A stretch of 64,000 nt of DNA from Lamellibrachia columna (Eukaryota; Annelida; Polychaeta; Sabellida; Siboglinidae): assembly GCA_963662155.1 (NCBI GenBank), contig OY759272.1, forward strand, positions 45,240,997 through 45,304,996, written 5' to 3'. Shown here piece after piece: positions 1 through 12,500 of the stretch. Position 1 is the first letter of the stretch. The number at the start of each line of letters is the position of its first letter. Both the position numbers and the translations under genes were made by a program. Under the pieces are notes generated by a model, which was not told the origin of the DNA, did no database searches, and saw nothing but the letters and a program-made list of their open reading frames with translations.

Positions 1-79
1 TTGTTGAAACGGAGACGGAACAGGGACAAGAAACTAGGGGGTGTGTGAAGATATGGGTTGGGAGACGTGATGGGCAAGG

Positions 80-345
80 GTGTTACAACAACCTTGTAAA
101 GGAGTTGGCCGCAGAAGACGCTTTAGAAATTTTGCAAGGCTTTATCCTGCTTTGTTTGACACCGTTGTCCCCCTTATTGTCAAACAACATACGAACTACC
201 GTGCCGCTATCTCCCCGGCAGAGATACCGATTGTGCCACAAGTGCGTCTTCCATCATCTCGCGGCAGAAATCAGTTCTGTGATAGATTAATTCCTTACGA
301 TTCGAAAAACACAATCGGGAAGTGCCGCACACCGCCCGATTGTCC
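80..345 (+). pseudogene. PIF/Harbinger-like transposase relic
   Basis: The frame starting at 80 reads through ...NFARLYPALFDTVVPLIV, then KQHTNYRAAISPAE. It resembles the N-terminal part of HARBI1/PIF-type nucleases, where a P-LFD-L block is followed by I-K-TN-R-ISPEE and a helical LRFLA-G segment. After ISPAE the similarity jumps frames, and a piece resembling the next helix (SRGRNQF, then DSKNTIGK) follows, so the copy is frameshifted. No catalytic DDE region is seen; the window edge or an inverted repeat cuts the element. The family assignment rests on recalled motif pattern only. Confidence 0.35.
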
Positions 346-528
346 AAGATTGCCAGTCAGCGTCAGTCGTGCCGATTGAACATGTTGAATCGCCTGACTA
401 CCGCCGACGCGACGTAAGACTGGGGACTCGTAGTCGTAAGCACACGCACACCGCCCCGATTACGCCCGATTGTCTATGCTGCGATGGTCGAGATGCCTCG
501 GATCGTAGACAATCGGGCGGTGTGCGGC
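324..528. repeat. Perfect 21-bp inverted repeat (small transposon end or MITE)
   Basis: Bases 324-344 and 508-528 are perfect reverse complements (21/21; core CCGCACACCGCCCGATTGTC). A second nested pair, 463-484 with 498-519, shares the CGCCCGATTGTC core, so the right half can fold into a hairpin. The left arm lies at the broken end of the Harbinger-like relic. No clean target duplication was found beside the arms. Confidence 0.55.
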
Positions 529-532
529 AGGC

Positions 533-964
533 TTAAGATAATGTATTGTGATAATCAACAACATAAATCAGACGTCTTGTTATGTATAATATTATTTGTG
601 GTTTGTAATTGGATGACAGTAGGTAATGTTGATTGTTGAAACCCGATGGCCACTGAACATATTGTTTCAACTGTCTATACATTGACAGTTTTTTAATGTG
701 CCAGTTTTCGTAGGATAACATATTAGGTATGCCGATAAAGAGATACAATGAAAGTATGACGGAAGCGTTGGTATAAAGGTACGACAACAACTTTATTAAA
801 GGCGCGAGCAACGCCGAAAAGAGTAGAGTCACCGGATAACGTTCTCGTGACGTATGTCTATTGTTCAAGTACGCCAACGCAATAATCACCATGGCAACAT
901 ATTGTCCACCGACAGCGTTAGTGAGAATATTCCCTCGTGTCAACGCCAAAGTTCCCAGCAGCAT
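533..964 (-). CDS. Hypothetical hydrophobic 143-aa ORF
   Basis: An ATG-initiated minus-strand frame of 143 codons with a true ATG at 964-962. It contains three apolar stretches that could be membrane helices, around residues 17-32, 44-65 and 68-84, separated by short polar loops. I do not recognise the family. There is no repeat structure to explain the openness, unlike most long frames in this window, but no splice sites or homology support it. It could be a fragment of a multi-pass protein gene or chance. Confidence 0.2.
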   Translation of the reverse strand: MLLGTLALTRGNILTNAVGGQYVAMVIIALAYLNNRHTSRERYPVTLLFSALLAPLIKLLSYLYTNASVILSLYLFIGIPNMLSYENWHIKKLSMYRQLKQYVQWPSGFNNQHYLLSSNYKPQIILYITRRLIYVVDYHNTLS

Positions 965-1039
965 TCAATGTTCGACGTTACGCTTTTCTGGCGAAGCCGA
1001 AGGTAGAATGTTCAACAGCCTCAACGCAAAGTTTCTCGG

Positions 1040-1345
1040 CGTGATCTTCACCTCGATCGGCGTCGACCGGATTTCGTTCGGAGTCCGAGAGAGTTCGTCC
1101 ACGTCCACGATATGTTTCCTACGAACCAGCGCCTCGATCGGCGTCGACGTCGGACGTTTTGTGACGTTCGCCAGTTCGACCGAGACCGTTCATCTGCGGC
1201 CACGATAGACGATCTTCGCCTTGATCGGCGTCGATCGCGTAACGTTCTCCGTCCAAGTGCGTTCATCGGCGGCCTCTATAGATGTTTCCGATGACTTTGA
1301 CGAACCAGCGCCTCGATCGGTGTCGACGATGGATGTTTCGAGTGG
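1040..1345. repeat. Degenerate GATCGGCGTCGA repeat region, GC-rich
   Basis: The motif CCTCGATCGGCGTCGAC or a close variant recurs at 1051, 1132, 1219 and 1311. ACGAACCAGCG precedes the second and fourth copies. Spacing is about 80-90 bp, so this is an old, diverged tandem duplication. The arginine-rich frames across it are by-products of the repeated CG-rich motif. No gene is assigned. Confidence 0.5.
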
Positions 1346-1350
1346 CATTC

Positions 1351-3028
1351 GCTGGTGTCGGTGCTGGTGACATTTGGCGATCGGTAGATCTCGATCGTCT
1401 CGCTCGCGCTTGGAATCTTCCCAAACACGAACTAGGCACTGAGCAAATTTAATATTAAAAAACGTGATAGGAAATAAAATAATAAATATTAAATATTTAA
1501 ATAAAATCAGCAACATGTCGTCACGTCCACAGCAGTCGTCGTCTGGATAAATCATAAACGCTCGGTAACACCGTACACGTGTGCATCTCCCCGGACGTTC
1601 CCCGGTCCCCCGGAGCAACTCCTCGTCACAAAACTAAAAAGGATAAAGAAATAAAAGTGAATCTTACTACCAACGCGTCGTGTCGTCTGCAGCCGCAACA
1701 GTGATCGGTCAAACCGGAAGAACGCGTGAGGCACCTGAAATGAAAAATCACCGATTATTAGCCAATGACTCTTTGAGTTACTTTACCGGTTACCTACATA
1801 TTAATAACACTAACAGCATCATCTTACACAAACGCAGTACCGCCTATGTATACAAAGTTCGGAAGGCTATGTTAGGCTTACCTCGGAGCAGAGGGCGTCC
1901 TTCCCGACGGGTAGTCCTAACTGTAGGACACCCCTAACCGTGCAGTGCTTTCACGCGTCACTTCCGGTAGCCGTGTGATCATCTGTTGCGCCTGAAGACG
2001 TGATAATGTCTACGCTCAGTGCCTAGTCGCGAATGAGACGTTCCGCCGACCCCAGGAACTCTGGGACTTGCACCGTTTGCGCTGTAAACCCTTAGACAGA
2101 CACAGCTTCAGTTTGTCTTCACTTCACGTAGAGTTCGACATCATCGCCCGGGTTGTGTCGTCCAATCCACGACTTGAAATTACCGACTTGATTGATCAGC
2201 CGTCGTTCTGACGTATGCCAGCAACTAGTCAGCAACAAAAACAATACTAAAATGTATTCTCTATCATCATACAACGGTGTAGGAGATATGTCACAAATAT
2301 AAGTATACTTTGTTATGGTATATTAATTTAAACACCACAATAATAAACCTTACACAGCCTAGCATCAGGACCCGAATTCAGACGTGTAAGAAACCAAACT
2401 AGTTAAGCCTAATACTTCTACTGCTTCTGCAAAGATACAGTGCAAATACTCGTTACATATTTAGGTCATAAGAACAGACAATGTTAGATAAACTTACCAA
2501 TTATAATATTGATCCGTCGTGAGTAATGTCCACAGATCCGCGAGTTTGGTGTCCGGTAGACGATAACGCGTCAAGGCGCCGTCGAACATTCCTGTTCGCA
2601 GCCCGTTCAAAACGCGTGCGTTTTGTTTAAAATCTAGCTAGTAAATGACTGCTACCAGTTACCACGCCGTGACGTCACGATATCGGCGCATTTCATTGGC
2701 TATGTGTTTGATTTACGTCAAATAACAATCGACGTTCGAAATACATAGAAACCGTTTGCCGATGAAAACGTTGCTTTCTAATATACGCACGCAAAACGTC
2801 GCTTGGAAACTAAACGTTCAACGTTCCCGAGCGTCTGTTCTGCAGCTCCGCGAAGCATTGCTACATACGGCACAATGCTGTCATTCTTATACATACATAA
2901 TACATACATATATCCTCTTCAGCTCTTTTAGGCTAATATCCTTTTAGCTGGTCTTTACTGTAGTTTGTGCCCATGGGTGGGAAGTTGTCACTTTGCTCAA
3001 AACTGTAAGCGCACCACAATTTTTCTAA
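1351..3028. other. No recognisable gene; one full CRE palindrome
   Basis: Mixed-composition DNA without a frame I trust. A consensus CRE octamer TGACGTCA lies at 2670-2677, with an inverted CCAAT (ATTGG) about 20 bp downstream. These could be promoter elements, but no adjacent first exon could be defined. Confidence 0.4.
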
Positions 3029-3316
3029 TTAGTGTGCTGAAACCACATCCTTTTTGATAGAGTTCCACCTGGTCACTACTTTGTGTCTAAAGTAGCTCCT
3101 CCGTTGTCCAGCTGTCACACGTTCCTTCTTGAGCTTCAGACTGTGTCCCCTGGTCACTGTGTTGTGGTCCATCTGAAGTTGCATTTTATCGACTTTGTAG
3201 ATGCCATGCAGATACTTGTAGACTTCAATCATGTCTCCTCTTGCTCTTCTGTAGTACAGGCTTGGTAGCATCAACGCCTTCAATTTACTTGCTCTTCGTT
3301 GTACATTTTCAAGCAT
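3029..3316 (-). pseudogene. CR1/L2-type LINE, C-terminal reverse-transcriptase tail
   Basis: The minus-strand frame of 95 codons reads NVQRRASKLKALMLPSLYYR, then RARGDMIEVYKYLHGIYKVD, then RGHSLKLKKE and VVTRWNSIKKDVVSA. This is the typical C-terminal tail of CR1/L2/Rex-like ORF2 proteins: the LP-L-YRR-RGDMI-VYK block, then RGH--KL, then V-WNSLP--VV-A. Only the last ~95 residues remain; the catalytic RT core and endonuclease are absent. It is therefore a 5'-truncated insertion relic, and it sits directly against the 45-bp minisatellite. Confidence 0.8.
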
Positions 3317-3406
3317 CCAACTGTCTTGGTTTAGTTTACTTACAGCCTAACTAAGACTGGGACTCGATCATGCAACATGGACCAATAATGTGAACGGCTG
3401 CTGAAC

Positions 3407-6400
3407 AGCACGGCTGTCTGTGTTGGGATGGCTGGTGTGGCCGCAGGTCTAAGCACGGCTGTCTGTGTTGGGATGGCTGTGTGGCTACAGGTCTAAGCAC
3501 GGCTGTCTGTGTTGGGATGGCTGGTGTGGCCGCAGGTCTAAGCACGGCTGTCTGTGTTTGGGTGGCTGGTGTGGCTGCAGGTCTAAGCACGGCTGTCTGT
3601 GTTGGAAAGGCTGGTGTGGCTACAGGTCTAAGCACGGCTGTCTGTGTTTGGATGGCTGGTGTGGCGGCAGGTCTAAGCACGGCTGTCTGTGTTTGGATGG
3701 CTGGTGTGGCTGCAGGTCTAAGCACGGCTGTCGGTGTTTGGATGGCTGGTGTGGCGGCAGGTCTAAGCACGGCTGTGTGTTGGGATGGCTGGTGTGGCTG
3801 CAGGTCTAAGCACGGCTGTCTGTGTTTGGATGGCTGGTGTGGCCGCAGGTCTAAGCACGGCTGTCTGTGTTTGGATGGCTGGTGTGGCTGCAGGTCTAAG
3901 CACGGCTGTCTGTGTTGGGATGGCTGGTGTGGCCGCAGGTCTAAGCACGGCTGTCTGTGTTTGGATGGCTGGTATGGCTACAGGTCTAAGCACGGCTGTC
4001 TATGTTTGGATGGCTGGTGTGGCTGCAGGTCTAAGCACGGCTGTGTGTTGGGATGGCTGGTGTGGCTACAGGTCTAAGCACGGCTGTGTGTTGGGATGGC
4101 TGGTGTGGCTGCAGGTCTAAGCACGGCTGTCTGTGTTTGGATGGCTGGTATGGCTACAGGTCTAAGCACGGCTGTCTGTGTTTGGATGGCTGGTGTGGCT
4201 GCAGGTCTAAGCACGGCTGTGTGTTGGGATGGCTGGTATGGCTACAGGTCTAAGCACGGCTGTCTATGTTTGGATGGCTGGTGTGGCTGCAGGTCTAAGC
4301 ACGGCTGTGTGTTGGGATGGCTGGTGTGGCGGCAGGTCTAGCACGGCTGTGTGTTGGGATGGCTGGTGTGGCGGCAGGTCTAAGCATGGCTGTCTGTGTT
4401 TGGATGGCTGGTATGGCGGCAGGTCTAAGCACGGCTGTCTGTGTTTGGATGGCTGGTATGGCGGCAGGTCTAAGCACGGCTGTCTGTGTTTGGATGGCTG
4501 GTATGGCTACAGGTCTAAGCACGGCTGTCTGTGTTTGGATGGCTGGTATGGCGGCAGGTCTAAGCACGGCTGTCTGTGTTTGGATGGCTGGTGTGGTTGC
4601 AGGTCTAAGCACGGCTGTCTGTGTTTGGATGGCTGGTATGGCTACAGGTCTAAGCACGGCTGTCTATGTTTGGATGGCTGGTGTGGCTGCAGGTCTAAGC
4701 ACGGCTGTGTGTTGGGATGGCTGGTGTGGCTACAGGTCTAAGCACGGCTGTCTGTGTTTGGATGGCTGGTGTGGCTGCAGGTCTAAGCACGGCTGTCTGT
4801 GTTTGGATGGCTGGTGTGGCTGCAGGTCTAAGCACGGCTGTCGGTGTTTGGATGGCTGGTGTGGCGGCAGGTCTAAGCACGGCTGTGTGTTGGGATGGCT
4901 GGTGTGGCTGCAGGTCTAAGCACGGCTGTCTGTGTTTGGATGGCTGGTATGGCGTCAGGTCTAAGCACGGCTGTCTGTGTTTGGATGGCTGGTATGGCGG
5001 CAGGTCTAAGCACGGCTGTCTGTGTTTGGATGGCTGGTATGGCTACAGGTCTAAGCACGGCTGTCTGTGTTTGGATGGCTGGTATGGCGGCAGGTCTAAG
5101 CACGGCTGTTGGTGTTTGGATGGCTGGTGTGGCTGCAGGTCTAAGCACGGCTGTCGGTGTTTGGATGGCTGGTGTGGCTGCAGGTCTAAGCACGGCTGTG
5201 TGTTGGGATGTCTGGTGTGGCTGCAGGTCTAAGCACGGCTGTCTGTGTTTGGATGGCTGGTATGGCTACAGGTCTAAGCACGGCTGTCTGTGTTTGGATG
5301 GCTGGTGTGGCCGCAGGTCTAAGCACTGTGTGTTGGGATTGCTGGTGTGGCTGCAGGTCTAAGCACGGCTGTGTGTTGGGGTGGCTGTTGTGGCTACAGG
5401 TCTAAGCACGGCTGTCTGTGTTTGGATGGCTGGTGTGGCTGCAGGTCTAAGCACGGCTGTCTGTGTTGGGGTGGCTGGTGTGGCTGCAGGTCTAAGCACG
5501 GCTGTCTGTGTTGGGATGGCTGGTGTGGCTGCAGGTCTAAGCACGGCTGTCTGTGTTTGGACGGCTGGTGTGGCTGCAGGTCTAAGCACGGCTGTCGGTG
5601 TTGGGATGTCTGGTATGGCTACAGGTCTAACACGGCTGTCTGTGTTTGGATGGCTGGTATGGCTACAGGTCTAAGCACGGCTGTCTGTGTTTGGATGGCT
5701 GGTGTGGCCGCAGGTCTAAGCACGGCTGTCTGTGTTGGGATGGCTGGTGTGGATACAGGTCTAAGCACGGCTGTCTATGTTTGGATGGCTGGTATGGCTA
5801 CAGGTCTAAGCACTGCTGTCGGTGTTGGGATGTCTGGTATGGCTACAGGTCTAAGCACGGCTGTCGGTGTTGGGATGGCTGGTATGGCTACAGGTCTAAG
5901 CACGGCTGTCTGTGTTTGGATGGCTGGTATGGCTACAGGTCTAAGCACGGCTGTCGGTGTTGGGATGGCTGGTATGGCTACAGGTCTAAGCACGGCTGTC
6001 GGTGTTGGGATGGCTGGTATGGCTACAGGTCTAAACACGGCTGTCTGTGTTTGGATGGCTGGTGTGGCCGCAGGTCTAAGCACGGCTGTCGGTGTTGGGA
6101 TGTCTGGTATGGCTACAGGTCTAAGCACGGCTGTCTGTGTATGGATGGCTGGTATGGCCGCAGGTCTAAGCACGGCTGTCGGTGTTGGGATGTCTGGTAT
6201 GGCTACAGGTCTAAGCACGGCTGTCTGTGTATGGATGGCTGGTATGGCTACAGGTCTAAGCACGGCTGTCGGTGTTGGGATGTCTGGTATGGCTACAGGT
6301 CTAAGCACGGCTGTCTGTGTTGGGGTGGCTGGTGTGGCTACAGGTCTAAGCACGGCTGTCTGTGTATGGATGGCTGGTGTGGCTGCAGGTCTAAGCACGG

Positions 6401-6441
6401 CTGTCTGTGTTGGGATGGCTGGTGGGGCTCCAGATCTAAGC
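3407..6441. repeat. 45-bp minisatellite, about 67 units
   Basis: Tandem copies of a 45-bp unit containing GGTCTAAGCACGGCTGTC and GGATGGCTGGTGTGGC. Variants differ mainly in GTGTGGC/GTATGGC, CTGCAGG/CTACAGG/CGGCAGG and TCTGTG/TCGGTG. A 43-bp form (GCTGTGTGTTGGG) recurs, especially between 3770 and 5370, and shifts the reading frame. Because 45 is divisible by three, 15-residue repeat frames appear on both strands, but the 43-bp units break them repeatedly. The 5760-6360 part alternates variant types. I see no coding gene here. Confidence 0.97.
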
Positions 6442-6540
6442 AAGCCCAGCTTCGCATAGATGACATGGCGAATCTTACACGGCTCAAAATATCGAATATG
6501 GAAACGTCCATTTTGAAATTATGACATAATAGCTAACGGT

Positions 6541-9500
6541 TATGGCATGAACTAGGGTTGTACCTTCACTAGAGACATCCGTGTAGATTGTATGCGAGGT
6601 TATGGCATGAACTAGGGTTGTATCTTCACTAGAGACATCCGTGTAGATTGTATGCGAGGTTATGGCATGAACTAGGGTTGTACCTTCACTACAGACATCC
6701 GTGTAGATTGTATGCGAGGTTATGGCATGAACTAGGGTTGTACCTTCACTAGAGACATCCGTGTAGACTGTATGCGAGGTTATGGCATGAACTAGGGTTG
6801 TACCTTCCCTACAGACATCCGTGTAGATTGTATACGAGGTTATGGCATGAACTAGGGTTGTACCTTCACTAGAGACATCCGTGTAGATTGTATGCGAGGT
6901 TATGGCATGAACTAGGGTTGTACCTTCACTAGAGACATCCGTGTAGACTGTATGCGAGGTTATGGCATGAACTAGGGTTGTACCTTCACTACAGACATCC
7001 GTGTAGACTGTATGCGAGGTTATGGCATGAACTAGGGTTGTACCTTCCCTACAGACATCCGTGTAGATTGTATACGAGGTTATGGCATGAACTAGGGTTG
7101 TACCTTCACTAGAGACAACCGTGTAGATTGTATACGAGGTTATGGCATGAACTAGGGTTGTATCTTCACTAGAGACATCCGTGTAGATTGTATGCGAGGT
7201 TATGGCATGAACTAGGGTTGTACCTTCACTACAGACATCCGTGTAGATTGTATACGAGGTTATGGCATGAACTAGGGTTGTACCTTCCCTACAGACATCC
7301 GTGTAGATTGTATACGAGGTTATGGCATGAACTAGGGTTGTACCTTCACTAGAGACATCCGTGTAGACTGTATGCGAGGTTATGGCATGAACTAGGGTTG
7401 TACCTTCCCTACAGACATCCGTGTAGATTGTATACGAGGTTATGGCATGAACTAGGGTTGTACCTTCACTAGAGACATCCGTGTAGATTGTATGCGAGGT
7501 TATGGCATGAACTAGGGTTGTACCTTCCCTACAGACATCCGTGTAGACTGTATACGAGGTTATGGCATGAACTAGGGTTGTACCTTCACTACAGACATCC
7601 GTGTAGAATGTATGCGAGGTTATGGCATGAACTAGGGTTGTATCTTCACTACAGACATCCGTGTAGATTGTATGCGAGGTTATGGCATGAACTAGGGTTG
7701 TACCTTCACTAGAGACATCCGTGTAGACTGTATGCGAGGTTATGGCATGAACTAGGGTTGTACCTTCACTACAGACATCCGTGTAGATTGTATGCGAGGT
7801 TATGGCATGAACTAGGGTTGTACCTTCCCTACAGACATCCGTGTAGACTGTATGCGAGGTTATGGCATGAACTAGGGTTGTACCTTCACTAGAGACATCC
7901 GTGTAGATTGTATACGAGGTTATGGCATGAACTAGGGTTGTACCTTCACTAGAGACATCCGTGTAGACTGTATACGAGGTTATGGCATGAACTAGGGTTG
8001 TACCTTCACTACAGACATCCGTGTAGATTGTATGCGAGGTTATGGCATGAACTAGGGTTGTACCTTCCCTACAGACATCCGTGTAGACTGTATACGAGGT
8101 TATGGCATGAACTAGGGTTGTACCTTCACTACAGACATCCGTGTAGATTGTATGCGAGGTTATGGCATGAACTAGGGTTGTATCTTCACTACAGACATCC
8201 GTGTAGATTGTATGCGAGGTTATGGCATGAACTAGGGTTGTACCTTCACTAGAGACATCCGTGTAGACTGTATGCGAGGTTATGGCATGAACTAGGGTTG
8301 TACCTTCACTACAGACATCCGTGTAGATTGTATGCGAGGTTATGGCATGAACTAGGGTTGTACCTTCCCTACAGACATCCGTGTAGACTGTATGCGAGGT
8401 TATGGCATGAACTAGGGTTGTACCTTCACTAGAGACATCCGTGTAGACTGTATACGAGGTTATGGCATGAACTAGGGTTGTACCTTCACTAGAGACATCC
8501 GTGTAGACTGTATGCGAGGTTATGGCATGAACTAGGGTTGTACCTTCCCTACAGACATCCGTGTAGATTGTATGCGAGGTTATGGCATGAACTAGGGTTG
8601 TACCTTCACTAGAGACATCCGTGTAGATTGTATGCGAGGTTATGGCATGAACTAGGGTTGTACCTTCCCTACAGACATCCGTGTAGATTGTATGCGAGGT
8701 TATGGCATGAACTAGGGTTGTACCTTCCCTACAGACATCCGTGTAGATTGTATGCGAGGTTATGGCATGAACTAGGGTTGTACCTTCACTAGAGACATCC
8801 GTGTAGACTGTATGCGAGGTTATGGCATGAACTAGGGTTGTACCTTCCCTACAGACATCCGTGTAGATTGTATGCGAGGTTATGGCATGAACTAGGGTTG
8901 TACCTTCACTAGAGACATCCGTGTAGATTGTATGCGAGGTTATGGCATGAACTAGGGTTGTACCTTCACTAGAGACATCCGTGTAGACTGTATGCGAGGT
9001 TATGGCATGAACTAGGGTTGTACCTTCCCTACAGACATCCGTGTAGATTGTATGCGAGGTTATGGCATGAACTAGGGTTGTACCTTCCCTACAGACATCC
9101 GTGTAGATTGTATGCGAGGTTATGGCATGAACTAGGGTTGTACCTTCACTAGAGACATCCGTGTAGACTGTATGCGAGGTTATGGCATGAACTAGGGTTG
9201 TACCTTCCCTACAGACATCCGTGTAGATTGTATGCGAGGTTATGGCATGAACTAGGGTTGTACCTTCACTAGAGACATCCGTGTAGATTGTATGCGAGGT
9301 TATGGCATGAACTAGGGTTGTACCTTCACTAGAGACATCCGTGTAGACTGTATGCGAGGTTATGGCATGAACTAGGGTTGTACCTTCACTAGAGACATCC
9401 GTGTAGACTGTATGCGAGGTTATGGCATGAACTAGGGTTGTACCTTCACTACAGACATCCGTGTAGACTGTATGCGAGGTTATGGCATGAACTAGGGTTG

Positions 9501-12500
9501 TACCTTCACTAGAGACATCCGTGTAGATTGTATGCGAGGTTATGGCATGAACTAGGGTTGTACCTTCACTACAGACATCCGTGTAGATTGTATGCGAGGT
9601 TATGGCATGAACTAGGGTTGTACCTTCACTAGAGACATCCGTGTAGACTGTATGCGAGGTTATGGCATGAACTAGGGTTGTACCTTCACTACAGACATCC
9701 GTGTAGATTGTATGCGAGGTTATGGCATGAACTAGGGTTGTACCTTCACTAGAGACATCCGTGTAGACTGTATGCGAGGTTATGGCATGAACTAGGGTTG
9801 TACCTTCACTACAGACATCCGTGTAGATTGTATGCGAGGTTATGGCATGAACTAGGGTTGTACCTTCCCTACAGACATCCGTGTAGACTGTATACGAGGT
9901 TATGGCATGAACTAGGGTTGTACCTTCACTACAGACATCCGTGTAGATTGTATGCGAGGTTATGGCATGAACTAGGGTTGTACCTTCACTACAGACATCC
10001 GTGTAGACTGTATACGAGGTTATGGCATGAACTAGGGTTGTACCTTCACTAGAGACATCCGTGTAGATTGTATGCGAGGTTATGGCATGAACTAGTGTTG
10101 TATCTTCACTACAGACATCCGTGTAGATTGTATGCGAGGTTATGGCATGAACTAGGGTTGTACCTTCACTAGAGACATCCGTGTAGACTGTATGCGAGGT
10201 TATGGCATGAACTAGGGTTGTACCTTCACTACAGACATCCGTGTAGATTGTATGCGAGGTTATGGCATGAACTAGGGTTGTACCTTCCCTACAGACATCC
10301 GTGTAGACTGTATGCGAGGTTATGGCATGCACTAGGGTTGTACCTTCACTAGAGACATCCGTGTAGATTGTATACGAGGTTATGGCATGAACTAGGGTTG
10401 TACCTTCACTAGAGACATCCGTGTAGACTGTATACGAGGTTATGGCATGAACTAGGGTTGTACCTTCACTACAGACATCCGTGTAGATTGTATGCGAGGT
10501 TATGGCATGAACTAGGGTTGTACCTTCCCTACAGACATCCGTGTAGACTGTATACGAGGTTATGGCATGAACTAGGGTTGTACCTTCACTACAGACATCC
10601 GTGTAGATTGTATGCGAGGTTATGGCATGAACTAGGGTTGTATCTTCACTACAGACATCCGTGTAGATTGTATGCGAGGTTATGGCATGAACTAGGGTTG
10701 TACCTTCACTAGAGACATCCGTGTAGACTGTATGCGAGGTTATGGCATGAACTAGGGTTGTACCTTCACTACAGACATCCGTGTAGATTGTATGCGAGGT
10801 TATGGCATGAACTAGGGTTGTACCTTCCCTACAGACATCCGTGTAGACTGTATGCGAGGTTATGGCATGAACTAGGGTTGTACCTTCACTAGAGACATCC
10901 GTGTAGATTGTATACGAGGTTATGGCATGAACTAGGGTTGTACCTTCACTAGAGACATCCGTGTAGACTGTATACGAGGTTATGGCATGAACTAGGGTTG
11001 TACCTTCACTAGAGACATCCGTGTAGACTGTATGCGAGGTTATGGCATGAACTAGGGTTGTACCTTCCCTACAGACATCCGTGTAGATTGTATGCGAGGT
11101 TATGGCATGAACTAGGGTTGTACCTTCACTAGAGACATCCGTGTAGATTGTATGCGAGGTTATGGCATGAACTAGGGTTGTACCTTCCCTACAGACATCC
11201 GTGTAGATTGTATGCGAGGTTATGGCATGAACTAGGGTTGTACCTTCCCTACAGACATCCGTGTAGATTGTATGCGAGGTTATGGCATGAACTAGGGTTG
11301 TACCTTCACTAGAGACATCCGTGTAGACTGTATGCGAGGTTATGGCATGAACTAGGGTTGTACCTTCCCTACAGACATCCGTGTAGATTGTATGCGAGGT
11401 TATGGCATGAACTAGGGTTGTACCTTCACTAGAGACATCCGTGTAGACTGTATGCGAGGTTATGGCATGAACTAGGGTTGTACCTTCACTAGAGACATCC
11501 GTGTAGACTGTATGCGAGGTTATGGCATGAACTAGGGTTGTACCTTCCCTACAGACATCCGTGTAGATTGTATGCGAGGTTATGGCATGAACTAGGGTTG
11601 TACCTTCCCTACAGACATCCGTGTAGATTGTATGCGAGGTTATGGCATGAACTAGGGTTGTACCTTCACTAGAGACATCCGTGTAGACTGTATGCGAGGT
11701 TATGGCATGAACTAGGGTTGTACCTTCCCTACAGACATCCGTGTAGATTGTATGCGAGGTTATGGCATTAACTAGGGTTGTACCTTCACTAGAGACATCC
11801 GTGTAGATTGTATGCGAGGTTATGGCATGAACTAGGGTTGTACCTTCACTAGAGACATCCGTGTAGACTGTATGCGAGGTTATGGCATGAACTAGGGTTG
11901 TACCTTCCCTACAGACATCCGTGTAGATTGTATGCGAGGTTATGGCATGAACTAGGGTTGTACCTTCACTAGAGACATCCGTGTAGATTGTATGCGAGGT
12001 TATGGCATGAACTAGGGTTGTACCTTCACTAGAGACATCCGTGTAGACTGTATGCGAGGTTATGGCATGAACTAGGGTTGTACCTTCACTAGAGACATCC
12101 GTGTAGATTGTATGCGAGGTTATGGCATGAACTAGGGTTGTACCTTCACTACAGACATCCGTGTAGATTGTATGCGAGGTTATGGCATGAACTAGGGTTG
12201 TACCTTCACTAGAGACATCCGTGTAGACTGTATGCGAGGTTATGGCATGAACTAGGGTTGTACCTTCACTACAGACATCCGTGTAGACTGTATGCGAGGT
12301 TATGGCATGAACTAGGGTTGTACCTTCACTACAGATATCCGTGTAGATTGTATGCGAGGTTATGGCATGAACTAGGGTTGTACCTTCACTAGAGACATCC
12401 GTGTAGACTGTATGCGAGGTTATGGCATGAACTAGGGTTGTACCTTCACTACAGACATCCGTGTAGACTGTATGCGAGGTTATGGCATGAACTAGGGTTG

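Noticed and set aside
1866..1960. snRNA-like segment (GGCTTACCTCGGAGCAGAGG)
   Set aside because: A superficial resemblance to the 5' end of U1, but the rest of the sequence does not follow any spliceosomal RNA that I know.
3465..6459. Long glycine/cysteine- and alanine-rich repeat ORFs on both strands
   Set aside because: They follow from a 45-bp unit divisible by three; 43-bp units break the frame many times and no unit-level constraint on codons is visible.
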